Shown: positions 38,481 to 46,349 of the stretch, piece after piece
How the letters are laid out: every line of letters begins with the position of its first letter
Position numbering within the stretch: position 1 is the stretch's first letter
DNA from: Deltaproteobacteria bacterium
GTDB lineage: Bacteria > Acidobacteriota > Thermoanaerobaculia > Multivoradales > JAHZIX01
Assembly (NCBI GenBank): GCA_022601195.1
Contig: JAHZIX010000002.1
Location: 310,001 to 374,000, forward strand
DNA length: 64,000 nucleotides
Direction of reading: 5' to 3'
Notes under the pieces: model-generated
Database searches by the model: none
What the model was told of the DNA's origin: nothing
Seen by the model: only the letters and a program-made list of their open reading frames with translations
Program-made: the position numbers and the translations under genes

Positions 38481-40421
38481 TCAAATGAGAGCTGCGTCCG
38501 CCATGACTTCCACCAGGGCCGGGCCATCGTAGGCGAAGGCCCGCGCGAGAGCGTCGTCCAATTCGCTTGCCTGAGTCACTCGAATGCCCAGAGCACCGCA
38601 GTTCTCAGCGAATTGAGAGAAATTGGGGTTGTGCAGAGAGGTCTGCCAGACATCAAATTGATCCGCCTTCTGCTCCTTAGAGATCTTCCCCAGCTCAGCA
38701 TTGTTGAGCAGAACGTGAGTGATGTTCATGCCATATTTGACCGCCGTCGTCAGCTCCGCAAGATACTGACCGAAGCCACCATCTCCCGTCACTGCCACGC
38801 TGGGCCTTTCCGGCGCTGCAGCCCATGCCCCCATGGCCGCGGGGAATCCAAAGCCGATGGATCCTAGGTAACCGGACATGAGAACGGTCTGCTCTTTGCA
38901 CTCGAAGTACCGGCCAAAGGAATAGGCGTTGTTCCCCACGTCCACGGCGATGACGGCATTAGCAGGTACCTGGCGGTTCATAGCGGCAAAAATGGAGGCT
39001 GAGTTGATGCCGCCACCCAGATCGTCGGCCAAACGGCTAGCCTTCTCTGCCCGCCAGATCCGCCACCGTTCCGCGACCTCGGGGCGTTGATCCACCGTCT
39101 CGACCCCTGCTAAACGATCGAGCAGGAGATTGGAGGTCACGGCAATGTCCCCCAAGACCGGTACATCCACGGGATGAACGCGCCCCAGCTGCCATGGATC
39201 AAAGTCCACCTGGATGGTCGGCTTTTTGGGAGTGATCCCAGTGTGATTGGAAAATGAAGCGCCAAACACCAAAAGGGCATCGCACTCGTTCATGAACCAA
39301 CTAGCGATGGGAGTTCCGCTTCGGCCGAGAACACCACAACCGTAAGGATGGTGGTCTGAGATCTGGCCTTTGCCCTTGAAGGTGGTGACTACGGGAGCCT
39401 TCAAGTGCTCTGCCAGACGAATCACTTCCTCCATGCCGTTGCGAGCGCCGTAGCCAACCACGATCACCGGTCGTTTGGCACCTTGGAGCAGAGCCACGGC
39501 ACTATCCAGCGCTTGAGCCGGCGGCGCGATGTCCGTGGGGGTGAGGCGGCCCTCCGGTCCGGAGGCCTTCGCTTCTCCCGCCGGCAACTCTTGCACCTCG
39601 TTGGGGAAGATTAGATTCGCTACCTCTCGGAACTGGATGGCATGCTTGAGAGCCAGGTTGACCAGCTCCGCATGCTTGGAGGTATGAAGTACGGTTTGGC
39701 TCCAACCCGCGACCGACCGAAAAGCAGCAGCGAGGTCGATCTCTTGGAAGGCGCCTGGGCCGAGCACTTGGGTATCCACTTGACCGGTCAGAGCCAGTAC
39801 CGGGGCTCGGTCCACTTTGGCATCCCACAGCCCGGTCAGAAGATTGGTTGCACCAGGACCGGCAATGGCCAGGCAGGCCGCCGGCTTTCCCGTGAGCTTG
39901 GCGAAGGCAGAAGCAGCAAAGGACGCTGCTCCTTCATGGCGAATACCGATGAAAGTCAGCCTTCCCTTGGCCTCTTGCACCCGCAAAGCATCTGCCAAAC
40001 CCAAGTTGGAATGCCCCACCATGCCAAACACATGAGTGACTCCCCAATTCACCATCGTCTCTGCCATGACATCGGAGACCGTCCGCTCTCTGGCTGCTTC
40101 TTCTTCGATTCCGATATAGATCCCGTCGGATCTTTTCTCCACCGCAAACGTCTCGACACCATCGTCGTACCCTCCCGGGGGCTTGCCGGTGAGGGGACAA
40201 AAATCCCAGCCATGCCAGGGGCAACGCAACATTCCCCCCTCGATAGAACCTTCCCCAAGAGGGCCCCCTTGATGAGGGCAGTGGTTATCGAGAGCACCGT
40301 ATTGGCCGTCATGGTGAGTCAAGGCCATCGTCAGATGCCCCACGGTGACAGTCTTGACTCGGCCCTCCGGGAGCTCATCCAGGTCAGCGACTCGGGTCCA
40401 TTTGAGTTGGGTCTCAGTCAT
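38481..40421 (-). CDS. Rieske [2Fe-2S] domain fused to a thiamine-diphosphate (pyruvate oxidase-like) enzyme
   Basis: The 646-residue protein is a clean single-frame fusion. Residues 5-105 are a Rieske ferredoxin domain with C48-x-H50 and C67-x2-H70. From about 112 a complete three-domain TPP enzyme follows: the Pyr domain with the catalytic glutamate in IRHEGAAS, a central domain (VIVVGYGARNG), and the PP domain with the diphosphate motif GDGG at 546 and NN about 28 residues later. Overall it is closest to pyruvate oxidase/acetolactate-synthase-like proteins. Rieske-to-TPP fusion would let electrons from a decarboxylated 2-oxoacid pass directly to a [2Fe-2S] centre, but substrate is unknown. 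AGGAG precedes the ATG. It is the last gene of the Rieske operon. Confidence 0.9.
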   Translation of the reverse strand: MTETQLKWTRVADLDELPEGRVKTVTVGHLTMALTHHDGQYGALDNHCPHQGGPLGEGSIEGGMLRCPWHGWDFCPLTGKPPGGYDDGVETFAVEKRSDGIYIGIEEEAARERTVSDVMAETMVNWGVTHVFGMVGHSNLGLADALRVQEAKGRLTFIGIRHEGAASFAASAFAKLTGKPAACLAIAGPGATNLLTGLWDAKVDRAPVLALTGQVDTQVLGPGAFQEIDLAAAFRSVAGWSQTVLHTSKHAELVNLALKHAIQFREVANLIFPNEVQELPAGEAKASGPEGRLTPTDIAPPAQALDSAVALLQGAKRPVIVVGYGARNGMEEVIRLAEHLKAPVVTTFKGKGQISDHHPYGCGVLGRSGTPIASWFMNECDALLVFGASFSNHTGITPKKPTIQVDFDPWQLGRVHPVDVPVLGDIAVTSNLLLDRLAGVETVDQRPEVAERWRIWRAEKASRLADDLGGGINSASIFAAMNRQVPANAVIAVDVGNNAYSFGRYFECKEQTVLMSGYLGSIGFGFPAAMGAWAAAPERPSVAVTGDGGFGQYLAELTTAVKYGMNITHVLLNNAELGKISKEQKADQFDVWQTSLHNPNFSQFAENCGALGIRVTQASELDDALARAFAYDGPALVEVMADAALI

Positions 40422-40483
40422 TGCGAGTCTCCTAGTATCGCGAGATCAAAAATTTCGAGAGCTTGTTCGCGGGGCAAACTTCC

Positions 40484-42097
40484 TCAAAGAGGCATCACTC
40501 CGCCATATCGAATGCCCGTCAGAGCAGCGACTTCTCGCTTCCAGCTGGTCAGATCTCCGGCGTGGAGTTGGTTCAAGTGAGTGTGCCCACAAGCTCGGGC
40601 CAATAGGCTCATCAATTCCGTCGACGCCTGGAAAAAGCGCGCCAAACGTTGCGCTGCCGGCGTGATGACCAGGCGCTGGCGCAGATGAGGTTTTTGGGTC
40701 GCGATTCCCACCGGACAGTTGTTGGTGTGGCAAGCCCTCATGCCCAAACAACCGATGGCTTGAAGAGCTGAGTTGGAAACGGCGACACCGTCTGCGCCTA
40801 GGGCCATCGCTTTGGCGAAATCTGCTGGCGTCCGCAGACCACCGGTGATGATCAAGGTCACGTCACCACGATCACGGCGGTCCAGGTGATGCCGAGCCCG
40901 GGCTAGTGCTGGTAACGTAGGCACGGAGATATTGTCCCGGAAGATCAGTGGAGCAGCGCCGGTGCCACCACCCCGACCATCCAGAATGATGTAGTCCACG
41001 CCTATGCGCAGAGCAGCATCGATATCGTCCTCGATGTGTTGCGCAGACAGCTTGAAGCCAATGGGAATACCTCCGGTACGTTCCCGTACCTGATCAGCGA
41101 ATTCACGAAACTGATCCTCGTGATCCCATTCGGGAAAGCGGGCAGGAGAAACGGCGGACTGCCCCACGGGCAAGCCCCTTACTTCAGCGATCTTTCCTTT
41201 GACCTTGTTACCCGGTAGGTGACCGCCGGTGCCGGTCTTCGCCCCTTGGCCTCCCTTGAAGTGAAACGCCTGCACCTTCTCGAGTTTGTCCCAGGAGAAT
41301 CCGAATTGAGCTGAGGCGAGCTCATAGAAATAGCGGCTGTTGGCCTCCTGTTCCTCCGGCAACATCCCACCTTCGCCGGAACAGATCCCGGTGCCGGCCA
41401 ACTCAGCCCCCTGGGCCAAGGCGATCTTGGATTCTTCCGAAAGAGCTCCGAAGCTCATGTCCGAGACAAAGAGAGGAACCTCGAGGCGTAAGGGTTTCTT
41501 GGCGTTCGGTCCGATGACCAGCTCCGACCCTACCGGTACTTCGTCGAGCTGCGGCAGCCGGGCCAGTTGGGCGGTGACGAATTGAAGGTCCTCCCAGGTC
41601 GGAAGATCCTGTCGGGGCACTCCCATGGCGGAAACGACGCCGTGATGCCCCAGCTTCTTCAGACCATTGGCGGCCAACTCCTGAATCAGCTTGGTGTGAG
41701 GCTCCTCCGGCGCACCATGGACATCGGCGTAGGTCCCTTGGTACTCGTCCCGATGATAGGGCTGGGGGTTGTCCTTTTCCCAGGCAGCGACCTCGTCTGC
41801 GTCCACCATCAACTGGCCATCTTCGAGCCAGGACCGGAAGGTATGCAATGCTTCGGCGTTGTTGTACTCACTGACTCCGGTATCAAAACGGTAATCCCAG
41901 CCGTGGACACCGCAGATGAGGTTCTGGCCTTCGACATGACCATCGGCCAACAGGGCGCCACGATGGTGACAACGGCCATACAACACCGAGACCTCTTCGC
42001 CGTAACGAATGATGACCAAATCGACATTCTCCACCAGAGCGTAGGTGGGCTGTTTCTCCTGCAATTCGTCCCAAGCTGCGATGGCCTGCTTTCTCAT
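40484..42097 (-). CDS. Rieske [2Fe-2S] domain fused to glutamate-synthase-type FMN/[3Fe-4S] domain
   Basis: The 537-residue protein has an N-terminal Rieske domain with C43-x-H45 and C62-x2-H65, then a GltB2-like FMN barrel from about 135 (SDMSFGALSEESK, GEGGMLPEE, KGGQGAKTG, DGRGGGTGAAP). The [3Fe-4S] cysteines of glutamate synthase are present as C-x5-C-x4-C in GCLGMRACHTNNCPVG. The amidotransferase and structural GltB domains are missing, so it is not glutamate synthase itself. Stand-alone FMN domains of this kind occur in N-methylglutamate-type and archaeal synthases. GGGAG lies five bases before the ATG. It follows the Rieske membrane gene by 49 bases and precedes the Rieske-TPP gene by 62. 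Confidence 0.9.
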   Translation of the reverse strand: MRKQAIAAWDELQEKQPTYALVENVDLVIIRYGEEVSVLYGRCHHRGALLADGHVEGQNLICGVHGWDYRFDTGVSEYNNAEALHTFRSWLEDGQLMVDADEVAAWEKDNPQPYHRDEYQGTYADVHGAPEEPHTKLIQELAANGLKKLGHHGVVSAMGVPRQDLPTWEDLQFVTAQLARLPQLDEVPVGSELVIGPNAKKPLRLEVPLFVSDMSFGALSEESKIALAQGAELAGTGICSGEGGMLPEEQEANSRYFYELASAQFGFSWDKLEKVQAFHFKGGQGAKTGTGGHLPGNKVKGKIAEVRGLPVGQSAVSPARFPEWDHEDQFREFADQVRERTGGIPIGFKLSAQHIEDDIDAALRIGVDYIILDGRGGGTGAAPLIFRDNISVPTLPALARARHHLDRRDRGDVTLIITGGLRTPADFAKAMALGADGVAVSNSALQAIGCLGMRACHTNNCPVGIATQKPHLRQRLVITPAAQRLARFFQASTELMSLLARACGHTHLNQLHAGDLTSWKREVAALTGIRYGGVMPL

Positions 42098-42146
42098 CTG
42101 ATCTCCCTGAGGTATTTGTTGTCGAGCCGCATTCTTTGTTTGAGGA

Positions 42147-44147
42147 TTAAGGGGCTAGCCCGGACTTCTCACCGAATTCGTTGCGAAGCACCGAAGACGC
42201 CTGGAGCCCCACGGAAGAGGGCGTATTCCGCGACTCCGGCGGAGCCACTTCCTGCCGAAGAGCAGAATCGCTTTCCAGTGCAGGAGATCTAGGCAGATCT
42301 GAGGCCGCAGTAGAAGGCCGAGGAGAGCTTTGGGCTAGCTGGAGTGTCTCCACCCGGAGCAGAGGCAAGTCGTCGAGAATCTCCAGCTGTCCTCGTACCT
42401 GTACCCGACGGCCCGCCCACTCGATATCGAATTCGAGGGGCTCTTCTCCGGAGCTTGCCAGGACATAGACCACCGACCGACCATCGTCTTCGCGCACCAA
42501 GAGCCCCGGCGGAATGCCACCGGAAAGGCAGCGGATTGCGCAGGCTCGATGCACCTTACCCACCGCAGGACGCATGACCCCCAAGAAACACTTTGTGTCG
42601 ACCAACTCTCCGGTCAGGTCCACGGTCCCTAGCCCCTGCTTGGTGACCTGAGCATCCAGAGCGACCCCCGGCCCTAGGACACGGAAAGACTCCGGGGCGT
42701 TCATCTCGATCATGGTGCGCCCTTGGCGGTAAATGAGGCTACCGTCGAAGGCGACCCTTTCCCCATGATGTCCTTGGGCGACCTCGGGCAAGCCAAACTT
42801 GCCGAAGCTCACCAACAGGGCGAGGCTGCCCCCATCTCCCCCCGGTGCCGCGAGGCGCAGCATCGGGAGAGGTGTTTCGTAGAGGGTTCCTTCAAAGGAA
42901 CGGACCTGGCCGAATTCGAAGACTCCGCTGTCGAAGCGATCCTGCGCCCAAGCGAGAGCTGCCATGAGCAACGGAACTGTTAGAGCCAACAGCACTGTTG
43001 TGGTCTTTAAAGGGCCGGCGAGAGCTGGAGAGAGAGGTAGGTACCCAACATAGAAGGGATCGTCTCCCACGGCTACGCCCTCACGACTGGCCTCTTCGAC
43101 GGGAATGCCACAGCTTCTTGCCTGAAGCTCGTTGGCTTGGGGATGTACGTAGACCGTATCCTGCTCCAAGGCAACTCGGTAAGTAGGCACCACTTCCGTA
43201 AAGGGTGGTGGGCTGCAACCATCTTCAGGTCGATACTGCCACCCGTGCCAAGGACAGGTGATGGAACCATCGATGATCTTGCCTTCCCCGATGGGGCCAC
43301 CCTGGTGTCGACAGACATTGGAGAGAGCGAAGATCTTGCCTTCGTGGCGAAAAACCGCCAGTCGCTCCCCTCCCACCAACACAGGCTTTCCCCGGGACTC
43401 CTGTAACTCAGCCACTGAGCAGGTGGCGACGAAACCGTCTTTCTCTAGCTGTTTCCTGCGACGGTCTACTTTCGCCTCTCGAAACGCTGCTGCGAGGTGC
43501 AGGCCGAGAATCGTCACAGCTCCGAGGGCCAGCACGACCGGGTAGAGCAAACTCCCTTCGCTCTGTAGAGCTCCATAGGTCACGTGGAGCAGTAGCAAAC
43601 CGTAAGCGACAAAGACGAGTACGTGCAGTGTCTTCCACCAGGAAGCACCCAAATTGCGCAACCAGAAATCGTGGCTGGTAGCGGCCATGAGAAAGAGGAT
43701 CAACAAGGCACCGACACCGAAAATCTCAAAGGGAAACCGGCTTAGGCGGAACCCCTCGGCAAAGAGGTTGTAGTCCTCTCGGTAGGAAGCCAAGGCGCTC
43801 ACCAGAGGGTTGGTGTCACCAAAACCGTGGAATTGAATCAGAGCGAAGACGCCATGAATGAGTCCCAACAAGAACATCGTCACCCCTAGATGGCGGCGAT
43901 TGTAGAGCAGCGGTAGAAACTTTCGATTGAGTCGCGCTAGGGGGCCTATGGCGAGAATCACGTGAAGTAAGACCAAGGCCGCCGTCGATGTCGTCCGAAT
44001 GATCAAGGTCTCCGCGGTGATGCGGGGATGGATCACGAGACTGGTGACCGCCGCCGCTGCTACCCCGAGCAAAAGCACTGCGGCCAGGACGCCGTCATAA
44101 ATCTTCTTGTGGCGATTCCACTGGACGCTGGTATGACCTATCGACAT
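42147..44147 (-). CDS. Ferric-reductase-like membrane cytochrome with Rieske domain and C-terminal cysteine domain
   Basis: The 666-residue protein has three parts. Residues about 15-225 are six or so helices resembling ferric-reductase/MsrQ (YedZ) b-haem domains, with helix histidines in LLHVILAIG, LIHGVFAL, TLHVLVF and LLHVTYG. Residues 235-335 are a Rieske domain with C279-x-H281 and C298-x2-H301. After another helix (about 372-395) comes an exported-looking domain with a C-x15-C-x3-C motif (CFLGVMRP to CAIRC), which may bind metal or haem. The last 50 residues are a low-complexity tail formed by the dispersed repeat at 42165-42296. It probably links the quinone pool or periplasm to the two Rieske enzymes encoded after it. 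Confidence 0.87.
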   Translation of the reverse strand: MSIGHTSVQWNRHKKIYDGVLAAVLLLGVAAAAVTSLVIHPRITAETLIIRTTSTAALVLLHVILAIGPLARLNRKFLPLLYNRRHLGVTMFLLGLIHGVFALIQFHGFGDTNPLVSALASYREDYNLFAEGFRLSRFPFEIFGVGALLILFLMAATSHDFWLRNLGASWWKTLHVLVFVAYGLLLLHVTYGALQSEGSLLYPVVLALGAVTILGLHLAAAFREAKVDRRRKQLEKDGFVATCSVAELQESRGKPVLVGGERLAVFRHEGKIFALSNVCRHQGGPIGEGKIIDGSITCPWHGWQYRPEDGCSPPPFTEVVPTYRVALEQDTVYVHPQANELQARSCGIPVEEASREGVAVGDDPFYVGYLPLSPALAGPLKTTTVLLALTVPLLMAALAWAQDRFDSGVFEFGQVRSFEGTLYETPLPMLRLAAPGGDGGSLALLVSFGKFGLPEVAQGHHGERVAFDGSLIYRQGRTMIEMNAPESFRVLGPGVALDAQVTKQGLGTVDLTGELVDTKCFLGVMRPAVGKVHRACAIRCLSGGIPPGLLVREDDGRSVVYVLASSGEEPLEFDIEWAGRRVQVRGQLEILDDLPLLRVETLQLAQSSPRPSTAASDLPRSPALESDSALRQEVAPPESRNTPSSVGLQASSVLRNEFGEKSGLAP
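42165..42296 (-). repeat. Dispersed 132-bp repeat, copy B, inside a coding tail
   Basis: This copy matches 12377-12508 at 94 of 132 bases without gaps, and encodes the end of the Rieske membrane protein (up to EFGEK, six codons before the stop). Read in the same frame, 25 of 44 residues match copy A. Confidence 0.7.
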
Positions 44148-44255
44148 GGTATTGCTCTTACTTTCCTAGTCTTGTCGTTCGGCCGTGATGGCCCTGGTTC
44201 AAAGCCACCTTTTTGGCATCGTAGAGGCGCTATCTCAGGGCCCTCGAGCTCAACC

Positions 44256-44951
44256 TCAAAGAGCCCTCGAAGCCAACTTCTTCTGATGGGCTAGGGAATA
44301 CAGGACGAGAGCCCCGCCCTCTCGCCCCGGCAATTCGTAGCGAAGGGTTGCAGGCCCCCAAACGGCGCCGAGATAAACCGCCTCTCGAGAGAGTCCTTCC
44401 CCTTGGGGAGTGGGTACCCAAAATAGGGCCAGAGAAGGCACCTCCAGATCTTTCGCTATGGACAACTCCACCTGCCGCCGCGGATCCTCCACGGCTTCCC
44501 CTTGAGAACGCAGCGTGAGGTCGATGGGAAACCCTTCGAATGGATCCAAGGGGTCGAGCATTCGCGAACCAGCAAGCTCCGGGGCTCCGTCCAGAAGACT
44601 CTTTTCTATCGGTGGAGGCCCCTGGCGGGAGGCCCATCCCGCACCGACTGCCAGAGGCAGCAACAGGGCTAGTAGGCAGATCAGAAGCCGATGAAAAGAC
44701 CGCAGCCCGCCAGAGCTGACGGGAGACTCTGCCTCTCCCACCACGGAAAGGCCTCGGGCCGCTCGCCTCCACTTCAAAGCCAATGCTGGCCAAAGGGCAA
44801 TGAGCCCCGGAGTGATCAGCAGGCGAAACAGGAAGCCGGCTCCCTTTACCCCCGGATCCACCTTAGACAAGCCGGTCAGGTGAAAAATTAGCGTAAAGAT
44901 CAAGCCGACTGCAACATAGACCGCTCCGAGGGCGAGAAGGGTTTCGATCAT
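44256..44951 (-). CDS. Membrane protein associated with the Rieske genes
   Basis: The 231-residue protein starts at ATG 44951, with AAGGGAG about ten bases upstream; a TTG at 44981 is rejected. It has a first helix (2-25), a GFLFRLLITPGLIALWPALAL helix (about 40-62), and a third near 90-110, followed by a 120-residue soluble domain probably outside the inner membrane. It is not a family I can name. A short protein with KVDP-to-ALWP spacing appears beside Rieske/ferric-reductase proteins elsewhere, from memory. It lies 108 bases upstream of the Rieske membrane gene on the same strand, so a partner role is likely. Confidence 0.65.
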   Translation of the reverse strand: MIETLLALGAVYVAVGLIFTLIFHLTGLSKVDPGVKGAGFLFRLLITPGLIALWPALALKWRRAARGLSVVGEAESPVSSGGLRSFHRLLICLLALLLPLAVGAGWASRQGPPPIEKSLLDGAPELAGSRMLDPLDPFEGFPIDLTLRSQGEAVEDPRRQVELSIAKDLEVPSLALFWVPTPQGEGLSREAVYLGAVWGPATLRYELPGREGGALVLYSLAHQKKLASRAL

Positions 44952-45004
44952 GCTCGGCAAAACTCCCTTGGGAACCACCAAAAAAGGCGGTTTTTAAGTG
45001 GGCC

Positions 45005-45030
45005 GGCTCGCCACCGATTGGGGCGAGGCC
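45005..45030 (-). terminator. Hairpin between nitrilase-like gene and the Rieske cluster
   Basis: CTCGCC (45007-45012) pairs with GGCGAG (45022-45027), with GG/CC extending across a bulged G. It sits 63 bases past the nitrilase-like stop. It has no immediate T-run on the minus strand, so it could be an attenuator or simple leader hairpin. Confidence 0.4.
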
Positions 45031-45092
45031 GACTCCAAGAACCATCGTTGTTTCAGACCTTTCTATAGAGTACACGAGGCGGTGAGCCGAGG

Positions 45093-45932
45093 CTACCGGG
45101 GGTCCTTGTGTGGCCCCAGCCAAGCGCCGTAGAGCTCTGGTCGCCGATCTCGAAAGAACAGTCGGCGGGCGTGAGAAGATTGGCAAAGGCTCAAATCCAT
45201 GTCCACCATCACCAGGTCCTCTTCAAGGCTCTTGCCCCGAACCAAGAACTGCCCATTCGGATCACAAGCAAAGGACTCTCCGCTGAAAGACAGCTTTTCT
45301 TCCTCCCCGACCCGGTTGCATAGGGCAGCGAAGTAGCCATTCTGAAACGCCGATGTACGGACCTCGGCTTCGTAGAGACCCTCCGGCCACTCCCCCACGG
45401 TTCCCGCCTGGGGAATCACCACTAGCTCCGCACCTGCCACCGCCAAAGCCCGCATGTATTCCGGGTAGTGACGGTCGTAGCAAATGGCCACACCAATCCT
45501 GCCAACCTGGGTATCGTAGACCGGAGCACCGAGGTCTCCAGGGTGGTAGTAATCCTTCTCGTGGAAGCCTTCATAGTCGGTAATGTGGACCATGCGAGTG
45601 GTGCCAAGGTGGGTTCCATCCGCATCGAAAACCGGCGAGCTATCGAAAGTCCGGCCCTGCTCATCGACCTCATAGAGATTGAAGACGGTCACCAAACTCA
45701 ATTCCCGGGCCTTCGCTGCCACAGCGTCACAGCTGGGACCAGGGATCGTTTCTGCCAGCTTGCGGGCTTTCGGATCTGCGGGATTCTGGGGAAAGAAACG
45801 ATCCAGCACGACCTCCGGGAATACGATGGCCTCGGCCCCTTGCCGAGCCGCTTGCTCCATAGCCCGCGTGACTTTGGCCAAATTGTGCAGACGGTCTTCG
45901 CTAGAAGACAACTGAGCGAGAGCTAGGCGCAT
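45093..45932 (-). CDS. Nitrilase-superfamily (carbon-nitrogen hydrolase) protein with altered catalytic triad
   Basis: The 279-residue protein has the nitrilase fold and is closest in appearance to N-carbamoylputrescine amidase/beta-ureidopropionase proteins (FHEKDYYHPGDLG, GVAICYDRHYPEYMR). The catalytic glutamate is E40 in VFPEVVL and the nucleophile is C151 in ICYD. The catalytic lysine expected in a YRKxHI-type motif is replaced by methionine at 114 (TRMVHI), by my manual alignment. Either a different residue serves, or the enzyme is inactive as an amidase. It is the first minus-strand gene upstream of the Rieske cluster, 141 bases before the membrane protein. Confidence 0.85.
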   Translation of the reverse strand: MRLALAQLSSSEDRLHNLAKVTRAMEQAARQGAEAIVFPEVVLDRFFPQNPADPKARKLAETIPGPSCDAVAAKARELSLVTVFNLYEVDEQGRTFDSSPVFDADGTHLGTTRMVHITDYEGFHEKDYYHPGDLGAPVYDTQVGRIGVAICYDRHYPEYMRALAVAGAELVVIPQAGTVGEWPEGLYEAEVRTSAFQNGYFAALCNRVGEEEKLSFSGESFACDPNGQFLVRGKSLEEDLVMVDMDLSLCQSSHARRLFFRDRRPELYGAWLGPHKDPR

Positions 45933-46349
45933 CGGAGGGGCTCCTTCAACGGGTTTCCGTCGTCTCGTCGAGACGGCTGATGTCTACAGAAATAGGCGAA
46001 TTGTCTTTCGGCGCCGCGAGAAGACTCTCGAACTTGGCGTACCAAAGGATCTCTTCTGCCTTGTACGAGAACCGAGCGGGAACGGTTTGGGAGGAAGTAT
46101 CATCGATCCCTCTCAGCAGCTCCAGAAACTCGGCTCCGACGTCGACTCAATCCTCTTGGGACGTTCCTGTTACCCCTTCAGGTCTTCTTCAATGAAATCC
46201 CCTCCGGCACTCCCCTTGCCTCCATCGAGGCAGATCAGCAAGACAACCCCGGCAACCGACATCTGTTGACGGAAGGGATTGGGCAAGATAGCCTCTTCTC
46301 CGCACTGCGGCATAAAATGCAGCAGTGCGGCAAAAGGAGACCTTGCACC
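45933..46349. other. Divergent intergenic region without gene
   Basis: About 417 bases between the nitrilase-like and SDR genes. Short frames here are not supported. It holds the inverted repeat at 46300-46330 just before the SDR ribosome binding site (AAAAGGAGA). No close-to-consensus promoter was seen. Confidence 0.5.
46300..46330 (+). promoter_or_regulatory. Nine-base inverted repeat upstream of the SDR gene
   Basis: CCGCACTGC (46300-46308) and GCAGTGCGG (46322-46330) are a perfect inverted repeat with a 13-base A/T-containing centre, ending four bases before the ribosome binding site. It may be an operator or an mRNA hairpin controlling translation. Confidence 0.5.
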
